Under the pieces are notes generated by a model, which ran no database searches, had not been told where the DNA came from, and saw nothing but the letters and a program-made list of their open reading frames with translations. Of a stretch of 64,000 nt of DNA, positions 10,848 to 19,241 are shown piece after piece. Source of the DNA: Gordonia insulae (GTDB lineage: Bacteria > Actinomycetota > Actinomycetes > Mycobacteriales > Mycobacteriaceae); assembly GCF_003855095.1 (NCBI RefSeq), contig NZ_CP033972.1, positions 5,642,001 through 5,706,000 of the forward strand, in the 5' to 3' direction. A program made the translations under genes and the position numbers. Every line of letters begins with the position of its first letter. Position 1 is the stretch's first letter.

Positions 10848-11225
10848 TCACGGCTTCCGGTAGATGTTCTCGTAGTCGGATCTGGTTGTCGCGCGACGCT
10901 TGTCGCGCTTGGAGTTCAGCAGTTCGGGATCCAGTCCGTTGGTGAGCAGCAGGTGTCGCCGGTAGATCTTGATCAGCGCGATCTGGAAGTAGATCAGCGG
11001 CAGGAGAAGCAGCAGGATCATGCAGATCCGGACGATCGGCGGGCCCGGGATGAACGCGAAGACCACCAGGATGGGGATCACCGGGACGACGCCACGGATC
11101 AGGTATCGGCGGAGATGGCCCGGCCCGGTGACGTCGTGGCGCACCCACTCCCGCATCGACTCCGGCAGCGGTGTCCCGGCCAGATAGCGCAACCGCTGGA
11201 GCAGGTCAGGTCGTGTGTCGCTCAT
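10848..11225 (-). CDS. DUF5313-family small membrane protein
   Basis: A 125-residue protein with two closely spaced hydrophobic segments (residues ~43-62 and ~65-85) between a conserved N-terminal part (LRYLAGTPLPESMREWVRHD) and a charged, Lys/Arg-rich tail. The pattern RYLAG-LP-REWV-HD-TG matches actinobacterial DUF5313, for which I know no function. ATG 11225 is the start. It lies 40 bases downstream of the SRAP gene start side on the same strand, so it may be read with that gene. Confidence 0.7.
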   Translation of the reverse strand: MSDTRPDLLQRLRYLAGTPLPESMREWVRHDVTGPGHLRRYLIRGVVPVIPILVVFAFIPGPPIVRICMILLLLLPLIYFQIALIKIYRRHLLLTNGLDPELLNSKRDKRRATTRSDYENIYRKP

Positions 11226-11264
11226 GTCGCCACCATGGTCGGTCCGATCTGCGCGGTAGGAGGA

Positions 11265-12113
11265 TCACGCCGGTTCGAGGAGTTCGGGGCCGTTGTTGGC
11301 GACCCGGTTCACCAACGGAGCGACCTCGCGGATGTCGATGGCGTCGGCGACGTCGGTGCTCGGCGGGCCGAAGAGGTCGCCGGGAGCGGTGTGATCGGGA
11401 TCGAGCCAGGAATCCCAGTTGTCGAACGGCATGATCAACGGCATGCGGTCGTGGACGTCGCGCAGGTGGCCCACGGCGTCGGTGGTCAGGATCGAGCAAC
11501 TCAGCAGCGGCGCCTCGTCCTTGCCGGCGTCCTTGGGACGCCACACCGACCACAGCCCGGCCATGAACAGCCGCGTCCCGTCCTGCGGCGACATGAAGAA
11601 CGGCACCTTCGTCGGCTTGCCCTTCGCGTCCGGAGGGCCTTTCTTCCACTCGTACCAGCCGTCCATCGGTACCAGGCAGCGCCGGGATTTGACCGAACTG
11701 CGGAACGAACTCTTCTCCGCGGCGCTCTCGGCCCGGGCATTGAACAGCAGCGGCCCCTTGCCGACGTCCTTGGCCCAGGGCGGCACGAGGCCCCAACGCA
11801 TTGCGCGGATCCGCAGAGTCGGATCGTCGTCCGGGTCGTCGTGCGAGTGACGTTTGACGACCGTCATGATCGTCGTGGTCGGCGCGACGTTGTAGTTGGG
11901 GCCGGGGGTTCGCGGCGCATTCTTGTTCTTGTCCGCTGTGCCCTCGTGAGGCGTGTTCTCGGCAGCGTCGTGGGCCGCCGACTCGGCAGTCGCCGAATCC
12001 TCGGCGACTGCCGGGTCCTTCGCCGGATCCAGTGGGACCGGCACCTCGTTGATCGCGTCGATCTCGGCGGCGAGCTTCGCCGGGTCGGTGGTCACCGCAT
12101 AACGTCCGCACAT
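11265..12113 (-). CDS. SRAP-domain protein (YedK/HMCES), abasic-site DNA crosslinker
   Basis: A 282-residue SRAP protein. Cys2 immediately after the initiator Met (MCGRYAVT) becomes the N-terminal nucleophile that forms a thiazolidine crosslink with abasic sites in single-stranded DNA. The other active-site parts are present: NARAE, CLVPMDGWYEW and VHDRMPLI with the catalytic His. Compared with E. coli YedK it has a low-complexity Asp/Ala/Glu-rich insertion of about 45 residues between residues ~30 and ~70. ATG 12113 is required because the Met-Cys start is essential. It is followed on the same strand by DUF5313. Confidence 0.92.
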   Translation of the reverse strand: MCGRYAVTTDPAKLAAEIDAINEVPVPLDPAKDPAVAEDSATAESAAHDAAENTPHEGTADKNKNAPRTPGPNYNVAPTTTIMTVVKRHSHDDPDDDPTLRIRAMRWGLVPPWAKDVGKGPLLFNARAESAAEKSSFRSSVKSRRCLVPMDGWYEWKKGPPDAKGKPTKVPFFMSPQDGTRLFMAGLWSVWRPKDAGKDEAPLLSCSILTTDAVGHLRDVHDRMPLIMPFDNWDSWLDPDHTAPGDLFGPPSTDVADAIDIREVAPLVNRVANNGPELLEPA

Positions 12114-12166
12114 CACTCCATGCTTGCACGAGGGCGCCTCGGCGTGCGTGCCGTCACGCACGGGGA

Positions 12167-12664
12167 TCAGGTCGCGATGTCGGCGACGACCGCGTCGGTG
12201 ATCGCGACCAGGTCGGCCGGGGCGAGCGCGACCTCGAGTCCGCGCCGACCGGCGCTGCACAGCACCTCCGGCCACCCGAGTGCCGAGGAGTCGACGACGG
12301 TCGGCAACACGGTGCGCTGACCGATCGGGGAGACCCCGCCGAGGACGTATCCGGTGGATCGGGTGACGGCCTTCGCCTCGGCCATCCGCGCCTTCGTCGC
12401 GCCGGGGATCCGCTCGACCAATGCGGCGGCCACGGCTTTGAGGGAGAGGCGGTGCGGGACGGGCACGATCGCGACGGCCAGCGTTCCGCCGACGTCGACG
12501 ACCAGCGTCTTGAAGACCTGGTCCACGCTCACGCTGAGTGCGGCGGTGAGTTCGGCGACGGCTTCGTCGCCGTATGCGTCGCTGCGTGGGTCGTGCGCGT
12601 AGCGGTGCACACGGTGTGCGATGCCGGCACGTTCGAGCGCCGCGATCGCGGGAGTTGCGGCCAT
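12167..12664 (-). CDS. ybaK: YbaK/EbsC-type Cys-tRNA(Pro)/Cys-tRNA deacylase
   Basis: A 165-residue trans-editing enzyme that removes wrongly attached cysteine (and similar amino acids) from tRNA. The catalytic lysine is in VFKTLVVDV (about residue 52); GGVSPIGQR and [13 protein letters not shown] are the remaining family blocks. The start at 12664 follows AAAGGAC about ten bases upstream. It is divergent from sigH; the two share the intergenic space containing the SigH-type promoter. Whether this gene also answers to SigH is not shown by the sequence. Confidence 0.9.
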   Translation of the reverse strand: MAATPAIAALERAGIAHRVHRYAHDPRSDAYGDEAVAELTAALSVSVDQVFKTLVVDVGGTLAVAIVPVPHRLSLKAVAAALVERIPGATKARMAEAKAVTRSTGYVLGGVSPIGQRTVLPTVVDSSALGWPEVLCSAGRRGLEVALAPADLVAITDAVVADIAT

Positions 12665-12723
12665 CGGCTGGTCGTCCTTTCGCGTCGGACACGGCCGCGG
12701 CGGGTCGCGCCGAGCCGGTCTCT

Positions 12724-12749
12724 GGAACATTTTGCGAGATCGGGCTGTT
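12724..12749 (+). promoter_or_regulatory. SigH-type promoter upstream of sigH
   Basis: GGAACA (12724-12729), a 17-base spacer and GTT (12747-12749) match the -35/-10 pattern known for SigH/SigR promoters in actinobacteria (GGAAY, 16-18 bases, GTT). It points toward sigH, as expected for autoregulation. The same hexamer, spacer length and GTT precede the mycoredoxin-1 gene at 47540-47565. Confidence 0.75.
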
Positions 12750-13019
12750 GTCAGATGTGGCGATGCGATCGATGTTCGGTGTCGCCGCCCTCGCCACCAG
12801 TACGTTTCCGACCCGGAAGGTAGGTCGATCAGCCCGATGACCACAGCAGGCCTGCTCGCACCGACTCCATCGGTTCACCCGCTCCTCGACCGGCCCGACC
12901 TCGGGTGGTCGACGACATCGGTAAGCTTGACCGACAGTGCAGACGCCACGCCGGACCCCCGCTGGGTGATCACGGCGCCGGACACCGTCTCCACACATGC
13001 CGTCACCGAAGGGATCGTA

Positions 13020-13745
13020 GTGGTCGAACCCGAGTCTCAGGACCAGCCGTCCGGGCGCACCGAACCGGCCGCGTCGGCCGACGATGCGGCCGAGCCGTCC
13101 GCCAAGTCCGGTGCCGGGTCGCAGGCCCCGCGCCGGACGGACCCGAAAGAGTCCCCCCAGGAGCTCACCGAGCGATTCGAGCGCGACGCGCTGCCGCTGC
13201 TGGACCAGATGTACGGCGCCGCCCTGCGCATGACGCGTAATCCGGCCGACGCCGAAGACCTGGTCCAGGAGACCTATGTGAAGGCGTTCTCGGCGTTCGC
13301 ATCGTTCCGCGAGGGCACCAATCTCAAGGCGTGGCTGTATCGCATCCTGACCAACACCTACATCAACGGGTACCGCAAGAAGCAGCGGCAGCCGGCGCAG
13401 TATCCGACCGACGAGATCACCGACTGGCAGCTGGCGGCCACCGCCGAGCACACCTCGACCGGTCTGCGTTCGGCGGAGATCGAGGCGCTCGACGCACTGC
13501 CCGACGACGACATCAAGGCAGCCCTGCAGGAGTTGCCGGAGGACTTCCGGATGGCGGTGTACTACGCCGACGTCGAGGGCCTGCCGTACAAGGAGATCGC
13601 CGAGATCATGGACACACCGATCGGCACCGTCATGTCACGACTGCACCGCGGTCGCCGCCAGCTACGCGAGTTGCTCGCCGACGTCGCGCGTGAACGCGGC
13701 TTCAACCGTTCGCCGAAGCCGACGGAGAGCGGGGTGGCGCGATGA
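13020..13745 (+). CDS. sigH: ECF sigma factor SigH (thiol-oxidative and heat stress)
   Basis: Very close to M. tuberculosis SigH (Rv3223c). Region 2 reads [20 protein letters not shown] and [20 protein letters not shown]; region 4 reads [20 protein letters not shown] and [20 protein letters not shown]. It directs RNA polymerase to thioredoxin, mycothiol and protein-repair genes when disulphide stress releases it from its anti-sigma factor. GTG 13020 is chosen because GAAGGGA sits five bases before it and the product (241 residues) is near family length. The frame is open further back, and ATG 12838 would add ~60 unconserved residues. It overlaps the anti-sigma gene by four bases (ATGA). Confidence 0.93.
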   Translation: MVEPESQDQPSGRTEPAASADDAAEPSAKSGAGSQAPRRTDPKESPQELTERFERDALPLLDQMYGAALRMTRNPADAEDLVQETYVKAFSAFASFREGTNLKAWLYRILTNTYINGYRKKQRQPAQYPTDEITDWQLAATAEHTSTGLRSAEIEALDALPDDDIKAALQELPEDFRMAVYYADVEGLPYKEIAEIMDTPIGTVMSRLHRGRRQLRELLADVARERGFNRSPKPTESGVAR

Positions 13746-14068
13746 GCGCGATGCAGCGTCCCGACGAGTCCCGGCCCGGCACCGACGACGTCGACCCGGA
13801 GTTCTTGCAACTCGACTGTTCGGCGGTCATCGCCGACGTCTGGCTGCTGCTCGACAACGAATGCGACTCCGATGCGCGGACACGCCTGCAGGGCCATCTC
13901 GACAGCTGCCCGTCATGCTTTGCGCACTACGGCATCGAACGGCAACTCAAGGCATTGATCACCCGCAAATGCGGAGGGGAACAGGCCCCGGAGGGTCTGC
14001 GGGAGAGGCTACGGGTGGAGATCCGGCGGACCGTCGTGGTCCGGGAGACGGGTCGCGGAACGCCCTGA
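13742..14068 (+). CDS. rshA: Zinc-binding anti-sigma factor RshA (RsrA family)
   Basis: A 108-residue ZAS-type anti-sigma factor. The redox-sensing zinc motif HxxxCxxC is seen as His52, Cys56 and Cys59 (HLDSCPSC), with further cysteines Cys26 and Cys41 upstream. In the reduced state it holds SigH; disulphide formation releases zinc and frees the sigma factor. The start overlaps the sigH stop by four bases, so translation is probably coupled. A strong inverted repeat begins 12 bases after the stop and probably ends this two-gene operon. Confidence 0.93.
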   Translation: MSAMQRPDESRPGTDDVDPEFLQLDCSAVIADVWLLLDNECDSDARTRLQGHLDSCPSCFAHYGIERQLKALITRKCGGEQAPEGLRERLRVEIRRTVVVRETGRGTP

Positions 14069-14079
14069 TGCGGTGGGCA

Positions 14080-14104
14080 CGACTCGACGTGAATCGTCGA
14101 GTCG
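14080..14104. terminator. Inverted repeat after rshA
   Basis: A perfect 10-base stem (CGACTCGACG with its complement) and a five-base loop, extendable by three pairs with one mismatch, lies between rshA and the convergent bL37 gene. It has no clear T tract, so it may be a non-canonical or bidirectional terminator. Confidence 0.55.
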
Positions 14105-14141
14105 CGCCCGGACGCTCGTACTCCCTGAGAGTCTGCTCGAC

Positions 14142-14216
14142 TCAGGAGTTGGGACGCTTGCCGTGATTGGCAGCGTTCTTCTTGCGAGCGCGCTTCTTAC
14201 GTCCGCGCTTACCCAT
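14142..14216 (-). CDS. 50S ribosomal protein bL37
   Basis: A 24-residue, extremely basic peptide, MGKRGRKKRARKKNAANHGK followed by RPNS, very close to the mycobacterial large-subunit protein bL37 found in cryo-EM ribosome structures. It binds rRNA in the large subunit. The reading frame is supported by a near-perfect ribosome site (GAAGGAGA) six bases before ATG 14216 and a TGA at 14142-14144. It is too short for default gene callers and easily missed. It is convergent with sigH-rshA, as in related genomes. Confidence 0.9.
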   Translation of the reverse strand: MGKRGRKKRARKKNAANHGKRPNS

Positions 14217-14385
14217 GACGGTCTCCTTCGTGCTATGTGCCAGTCGATTCTCCCATGCCGGTCGATCGGGGTTCCAATCGCCTGGTCGGGGAGCCGTGGG
14301 AAGTCTTTTCGGCGGTTTCCGCCAAGCCCCGGCACGTCGTCCGGACCGCGTCGTGAGTGCTCGTCGAGTGGGCTAGGTTATGTGC

Positions 14386-14601
14386 ATGGCTGAAGATGTC
14401 GTGGCAGAGATCGTGGCTAGCGTCCTCGAGATACGGGCGACGCCCGGGCAACAGGTGGACGTCGGCGACACCCTCTTCCTGCTCGAGTCGATGAAGATGG
14501 AGATCCCGGTCCTCGCTGAGGAACCCGGCACCATCGCCGACATCAAGGTCGCGGTGGGCGACGTCATCCAGGCCGGCGACATCATCGCGGTCTTCGAGTA
14601 A
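14386..14601 (+). CDS. Biotin/lipoyl-attachment domain protein (TB7.3 / Rv3221c homologue)
   Basis: A 71-residue free-standing biotinyl domain. The attachment motif is ESMKMEI with Lys37 as the modified residue, framed by the usual Gly-rich beta-hairpin turns VDVGDTLFLL and VAVGDVIQAGD. M. tuberculosis TB7.3 is biotinylated and sits in the same place, between sigH-rshA and pdtaS. It may serve as a carrier for a carboxylase whose other subunits are elsewhere; no carboxylase genes are adjacent. ATG 14386 is preferred over the in-frame ATG 14380. Confidence 0.92.
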   Translation: MAEDVVAEIVASVLEIRATPGQQVDVGDTLFLLESMKMEIPVLAEEPGTIADIKVAVGDVIQAGDIIAVFE

Positions 14602-14662
14602 CCCGGTGGTGTCGGTACTCTCCGTGAGTCGGTCACGGCACGACGTCTGACCGACGCCGATC

Positions 14663-16192
14663 ATGTCGACGCTGGCCGATCTCCTCGCCGAACACACCAA
14701 GCTCTCTGATGCCGCTGCCGGACATCTGCAGCGGCTCGTCGCCGAATGGCAATTGCTCGCGGACCTGTCGTTCGCGGATCTGCTGATGTCGGTCCGGACC
14801 GAGAACGGCGACATCGTCACGGTGGCCCAGTGCCGTCCGAACACCGCCTCGACGGTCTTCCCGAGCGATGAGGTCGGCACGGTCGTCGCGGCGTCGGGGC
14901 AGGGTGGCGGCACGGACGGGCGCGGCGGTCCACAGCTCGAGCGCGCGTTCACCGCCGACCGGGTGCTGCGGGACGAGGATCCCGAATGGCTCGGTGCGGT
15001 GGCGATCCGGCGCGAGGCGGTGCCGGTCGGCTTCGAGGGCGACGGTGCGGTCGCGGTCCTCACGCGGGCCGTCGACCTGACGCATCCGCGGTTGCCGTCG
15101 CCGCTGGAGTTGGCGTATCAGGATTCGGCCAACGATCTGTGCCAGATGGTCGCCGACGGCACCTTCCCGCATCAGGAGGGCAATCCCCGCGGGCTGTCCA
15201 CGCCGCGCGCCGGCGACGGATTTGTGCGCGTCGACGAGCACGGCATGGTGGTCTATGCGAGTCCGAACGCGCTGTCGGCGTTCCATCGGATGGGCTGGAC
15301 CACCGAACTCACCCACACGCGGCTGTCCGAGGTCGCATCGTCGCTGCTGACCGATCCGTTCGAGTCCGACGACGTCGCGACGATGATCGACGCGGCCGTG
15401 GGTACCTCGGCACCACCCGCCGGCCCCTACCGGGATGTCGGGATGCGGATGGAGGCGGACGCGCGGCGCGCGACCGTGCTGATCCGGGCGGTGCCGCTAC
15501 GGCCCCGCGGGCGCAGCAGTGGTGCCGTGGTGCTGATCCGCGACGTCACCGAGGTGAAACGCCGCGACCTCGCATTGATCAGCAAGGACGCCACCATCCG
15601 GGAGATCCATCATCGGGTCAAGAACAACCTGCAGTCGGTGTCTGCGTTGTTGCGCCTGCAGGCCCGCCGGACGACGAATCCCGAAGCCCGGGGCGCGCTG
15701 ACCGAGGCGGTGCGCCGGGTGGCGTCGATCGCTCTCGTGCACGAACTGCTGTCGGGCAGTGTGGACGAGGAAGTCGATCTCGACGAGGTGGTCGCACGCC
15801 TGGTGCCGATCCTGGTGGACGTGGCCTCCGGGGACGCCACGATCCAGGTGCGACATCGTGATCGCCTCGGTGTGCTCTCGGCAGAACTGGCGATGCCGTT
15901 GGTGATGGTGCTCACCGAACTGATCCAGAACGCCATCGAGCACGGCTTCGACGCGACCACGGTCGACAACGAGATCGAGATCGTCGCCGACCGAGACGTC
16001 CGTCAGATGCGTATAGCAGTGCGCGACAACGGGTCCGGCCTACCCGACGGTTTCGAGATGGCCAACTCGGACCGGTTGGGCCTGCAGATCGTGCAGACCC
16101 TCGTGTCGATCGAACTCGGCGGCACACTCACCATGGGCCCCAACCCTTCTGGGTATGGCACCGAGGTGGGTGTCGTCATCCCGCTGCGGTGA
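14663..16192 (+). CDS. pdtaS: Two-component sensor histidine kinase PdtaS
   Basis: A soluble 509-residue sensor kinase homologous to Rv3220c. An N-terminal GAF-like region (~1-170) and a PAS-like region (~180-300) precede a HisKA_2/HWE-type phosphoacceptor block, REIHHRVKNNLQSVSALLRL, with the His at ~316-317. The ATPase follows with ELIQNAIEHG (N box) and DNGSGLP (G1 box). In mycobacteria PdtaS phosphorylates PdtaR, an ANTAR RNA-binding antiterminator, in a pathway responding to copper and nitric oxide; no pdtaR lies in this window. There are no membrane segments. Downstream is a strong bidirectional terminator shared with whiB1. Confidence 0.92.
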   Translation: MSTLADLLAEHTKLSDAAAGHLQRLVAEWQLLADLSFADLLMSVRTENGDIVTVAQCRPNTASTVFPSDEVGTVVAASGQGGGTDGRGGPQLERAFTADRVLRDEDPEWLGAVAIRREAVPVGFEGDGAVAVLTRAVDLTHPRLPSPLELAYQDSANDLCQMVADGTFPHQEGNPRGLSTPRAGDGFVRVDEHGMVVYASPNALSAFHRMGWTTELTHTRLSEVASSLLTDPFESDDVATMIDAAVGTSAPPAGPYRDVGMRMEADARRATVLIRAVPLRPRGRSSGAVVLIRDVTEVKRRDLALISKDATIREIHHRVKNNLQSVSALLRLQARRTTNPEARGALTEAVRRVASIALVHELLSGSVDEEVDLDEVVARLVPILVDVASGDATIQVRHRDRLGVLSAELAMPLVMVLTELIQNAIEHGFDATTVDNEIEIVADRDVRQMRIAVRDNGSGLPDGFEMANSDRLGLQIVQTLVSIELGGTLTMGPNPSGYGTEVGVVIPLR

Positions 16193-16289
16193 TCACGCGG
16201 GCCGAGATGTTCGAATTTCGGTGTGGCACATGACGGATCATCGACTGCGTATCGAATCCGTTGTCATGGCCCCTGTTTCGGGTCCACAG

Positions 16290-16323
16290 ACGAAGAGACC
16301 CGGCCGGGGCCGGGTCTCTTCGT
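16290..16323. terminator. Bidirectional terminator between pdtaS and whiB1
   Basis: A perfect 16-base-pair stem (ACGAAGAGACCCGGCC and its complement) with a two-base centre lies between these convergent genes. It is G/C-rich at the tip and A/T-richer at the base, so it can act in both directions. Confidence 0.85.
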
Positions 16324-16357
16324 GGCCGCTTTCGCGACTCGGGTCTGTGGCCCCCGG

Positions 16358-16612
16358 TCAGACGCTGCTCCGCGTCCGCGTACGTGCGGTGCGCCGCTTG
16401 AGCGCACGTCGCTCGTCTTCGCTCATGCCTCCCCAGACGCCTGCATCCTGGCCGGATTCCAGGGCCCACGAAAGGCAATCGGCCGTGACGGGGCACCGGG
16501 CGCAGACGAGCTTCGCATCGGCGATCTGCGCGATGGCCGGGCCACTGGTTCCCACCGGGAAAAACAGTTCCGGATCTTCGTCGCGACAGATTGCCTTGTG
16601 ACGCCAGTCCAT
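16358..16612 (-). CDS. whiB1: Fe-S transcription regulator WhiB1
   Basis: An 84-residue WhiB protein with the [4Fe-4S] ligands Cys9, Cys37, Cys40 and Cys46 at exactly the WhiB1 positions, the GVWGG turn, and a basic C-terminus (RRALKRRTARTRTR) for DNA contact. WhiB1 is essential in mycobacteria; it binds sigma factor SigA region 4, and nitric oxide breaks its cluster. The start is fixed by GAAGGAGAAGG one base before the ATG; the length equals M. tuberculosis WhiB1. A CRP-like palindrome lies about 115 bases upstream, matching the known CRP control of mycobacterial whiB1. Confidence 0.95.
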   Translation of the reverse strand: MDWRHKAICRDEDPELFFPVGTSGPAIAQIADAKLVCARCPVTADCLSWALESGQDAGVWGGMSEDERRALKRRTARTRTRSSV

Positions 16613-16725
16613 TCCTTCTCCTTCAGGTGCGATTTCGCGCACCACTCGACAACTCCCATATCTGGTTTGTTGTGGCTGTAACCGCTAGTTCACGCGGACC
16701 CACCAAATGTTTCCGCACTGTTGCT

Positions 16726-16741
16726 TGTGAATACTTTCACG
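16726..16741. promoter_or_regulatory. CRP-like palindrome upstream of whiB1
   Basis: TGTGAATACTTTCACG fits TGTGA-N6-TCACA with one difference. It lies in the ~430-base space between whiB1 and the divergent MFS gene (16613-17046). That space is relatively AT-rich for this genome and otherwise shows only weak promoter-like elements and no credible gene. In M. tuberculosis the cAMP receptor protein binds the whiB1 promoter, so a Crp-type regulator here is a reasonable inference. Confidence 0.65.
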
Positions 16742-17046
16742 AATCCAGGCGAAGTCAATGGTGTTCCGTTTACACGTGTGCAATATCACTGTGGTGTGAT
16801 CATCCCCGGGATGGGGGTGCTTGCACTGGTTGTGCACCGATGTACTAGTCTACCCGCTCCGGGTGGTTCCTGTCGCGGAATTTTCCCAGGTCGCTGCGAG
16901 AAATCCCTGGTGGTGTTCGCGTCATCGCCGGTATGGTGTGAGCCATGCCACGACATCGATGTTGACCTCCGTCACACCGGCTGACCGTCACGGCGTCGAT
17001 CGCCGCCCTGGCCGAGGACGCCATCCCGCTCTATCCGCTCTATGCG

Positions 17047-18207
17047 GTGATGTTCGCCGACCCCACCGTACCGGGCGCCGGCCTATCGGCGGCGTCGATC
17101 TCGTCGCTGTTCATCATCTGGTCCTTGTGCTCATTCGTGTTCGAGATCCCCACCGGGGTGTTGGCCGATCGGGTTCCCCGACGAACACTCCTGGTGATCG
17201 GTCCGATGTTGACGGGGGCCGGCTTCGCGCTCTGGACGTGGTGGCCGTCGTATGCGGCATTCGCTGCGGGTTTCGTGTTGTGGTCCGCGGGTTCGGCCCT
17301 GCGGTCCGGAACGTTGCAGGCTCTGCTGTATGACACGCTCGCCGCGCGTGGCGAGGCCCTGCGATACGCGGCGCTGGCCGGTCGCGTGCGCGCGATGGGC
17401 GCCGTCGGAGTGCTCGTCGGAACCGGTCTGGCCGTGCCGCTCGCCGCCTGGGGCGGCTACCACGCGGTGGGGGCGGCGAGCCTGGTGGCCTGCGCGATCT
17501 GTGCCGCGGCGTCGGCGGCGCTGCCCGAGGACGCTCCGCCGGGACGTGCGGAGCGCGGCTCGGACGACCGGGTCGAGGACGACGAATCGGGCATGGGGTG
17601 GCGGTCGGTGCTGGTGGACGCGTGCGGTCGGCTGCGCCACGATCGCACGGTTCGCCGGATCTTCGTCCTGCTGATCGTGCTGACCTGGGTGGCGGCACTC
17701 GATGAGTTCCTGCCGTTGCTCGCCGAGGAGATGTGGTCCGGGCCGGATGCGGTGACCGGTGTCGCGGGGCTGATGGTCATCGTCGCCCTCGGTGACATCG
17801 CCGGTGGCTGGGCCGCCGTGCGCACGGAGCCGTCCGCGTTCCGCCCGCGCCGTCTCGCGCCCTGGCTCATCGCCGGCGCGGCTGCGCTCGCCGGCGGTGC
17901 GCTACTCGACCATCCGACCGGAATCATCTTGGTGGCCTTCGCCTTCGGCGTCTTCGGGTGGGCGCTGGTGATGGCGGACGCGATGCTGCAGCATCAGGTG
18001 TCGTCGACGTCACGCGCGACCATCACATCGGTCGCCGGGGTCGGTGAGGAGGTGGTGGCGATCGGCGCGTTCGCGGCCTGGGCGGTGGGTTCGGCGTGGG
18101 CGTCGTCGACGGTGCTGTTCGCCGTCGCGGCCGTGCCCTACGCGGTGCTCGGGGTTGCCCTGATGCTGTCGCCCGGGGCCACCACGGCCAGGGCATCGGA
18201 TCGATAG
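17047..18207 (+). CDS. MFS transporter with uncertain N-terminus
   Basis: An MFS-fold protein of 386 residues or more. LSAASISSLFIIWSLCSFVF then EIPTGVLADRVPRRTLL is the helix 2/A-motif region of a group of actinobacterial exporters. The usual first helix is coded just upstream in the same frame (16981-17046, ASIAALAEDAIPLYPLYAV), but no ATG, GTG or TTG is found there after the TGA at 16963-16965. ATG 16945, in frame and nine bases after a TATGGT box, is cut off by that TGA. ATG 16959 is in another frame and would join with loss of one base near 16978. GTG 17047 would lose most of helix 1. The 3' end overlaps the convergent kinase gene by 70 bases. Confidence 0.75.
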   Translation: MMFADPTVPGAGLSAASISSLFIIWSLCSFVFEIPTGVLADRVPRRTLLVIGPMLTGAGFALWTWWPSYAAFAAGFVLWSAGSALRSGTLQALLYDTLAARGEALRYAALAGRVRAMGAVGVLVGTGLAVPLAAWGGYHAVGAASLVACAICAAASAALPEDAPPGRAERGSDDRVEDDESGMGWRSVLVDACGRLRHDRTVRRIFVLLIVLTWVAALDEFLPLLAEEMWSGPDAVTGVAGLMVIVALGDIAGGWAAVRTEPSAFRPRRLAPWLIAGAAALAGGALLDHPTGIILVAFAFGVFGWALVMADAMLQHQVSSTSRATITSVAGVGEEVVAIGAFAAWAVGSAWASSTVLFAVAAVPYAVLGVALMLSPGATTARASDR

Positions 18208-19106
18208 CCGAAGTCGATGGCGTGGTGTGCGCCGATGTAGTCGCCGTCCATCTGGACGTCGATCGGCTCGTCCGCGCGGAACCGCACCCACTCGACATCG
18301 TCGTCGCGGTAGAGGTGACGAGCCTTGGGAGCCCGATGGGTGAGCAGGCGGGTGGCCAGCGGGAGATTGCGTGACACCGCGGTCGAGGTCGCGGCGAACA
18401 GGCCGAGCCGCGTGTCGAATCCGGTCGTCGGATTGGTGCGGATCTCGTAGTTGCCGAGGTAGGTCCACGGACTGGTGTTGCTGACGAACCCGAACTGCAC
18501 ACCGGGGATCGGCTCACGATCGGGGACCTCGACGGTGAACGAGTCGCGACTGGCCGCGTGACGCAGGAACGAGGAGACGGTCGTCCACAGATAGCGCATC
18601 GGAGTGGCCGCCTTGCCGGCGTGACGCTTGTCCTCCATCGCGTGCACCACGACTGCGTCCATGCCCATGCCGGTGTTGAAGAGGAACCAGCGGTCTTGCG
18701 TGTGACCGAGTCCGATCCGCCGGCACTGGCCGGACTCGAGCAGATCGATGATCTGGCCGGTGGCCGCGAGGGGATCGGCGGCGATGCCCAGCGTGCGCGC
18801 GAACACATTGGCGCTGCCACCGGGGATGACCCCGAGCGCGGGCAGCCGGACCGAGGGATCGACGACGGAGTCGGGTGCCCCGAGGATGCCGTTGACCGCC
18901 TCGTTGACCGAGCCGTCGCCGCCGTGCACGAGGACGACGTCGGTGCCGTCGGTGACCGCCCGGCGGGCGAGTTCACCGGCGTGACCACGGTGGGTCGTGT
19001 GCTCGACGTCGAGGGTGAACCGCGAACTGAGGGTGTGCGCGAGCGCGTCGCGGCCGGCCGGCGTGGTGGCCGTGGCGAACGGGTTGACGATGAGCATGAC
19101 ACGCAC
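18138..19106 (-). CDS. Diacylglycerol kinase-like lipid kinase
   Basis: About 322 residues of the DagK/YegS-type catalytic family. The nucleotide site GGDGSVNEAVNGI (residues ~65-80) and LGVIPGGSANVFAR (~100-113) are intact, and FNTGMGMDAVVV and DGDYIG mark the later beta-sandwich domain. It probably phosphorylates a lipid alcohol such as diacylglycerol or a sphingosine-like base at the membrane. GTG 19106 (VRVMLIVNPFA) matches the usual family start; ATG 19097 is the alternative. It is orthologous in position to Rv3218, but here an MFS gene lies between it and whiB1. Confidence 0.88.
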   Translation of the reverse strand: MRVMLIVNPFATATTPAGRDALAHTLSSRFTLDVEHTTHRGHAGELARRAVTDGTDVVLVHGGDGSVNEAVNGILGAPDSVVDPSVRLPALGVIPGGSANVFARTLGIAADPLAATGQIIDLLESGQCRRIGLGHTQDRWFLFNTGMGMDAVVVHAMEDKRHAGKAATPMRYLWTTVSSFLRHAASRDSFTVEVPDREPIPGVQFGFVSNTSPWTYLGNYEIRTNPTTGFDTRLGLFAATSTAVSRNLPLATRLLTHRAPKARHLYRDDDVEWVRFRADEPIDVQMDGDYIGAHHAIDFGYRSDALAVVAPGDSIRATPSTA

Positions 19107-19241
19107 GAGACCCCACGATATGGGGTGCGGCGGTGTGACGTACATCCGCCCGTCGCTCCGGTCTCGGCGACACCTGCGACATCGACCTCGCGGGACGGGG
19201 CCGAACGGCGCCGACCGGTCCGGTGACCATAGTCTGGGGAC

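Noticed and set aside
14663..16192. PdtaS read as a membrane sensor
   Set aside because: No hydrophobic segment long enough to cross the membrane is present; the N-terminal half is GAF/PAS-like.
16721..16984. Short open frames between whiB1 and the MFS gene
   Set aside because: Cys-rich composition, no ribosome sites and position over the likely regulatory region make them non-coding.
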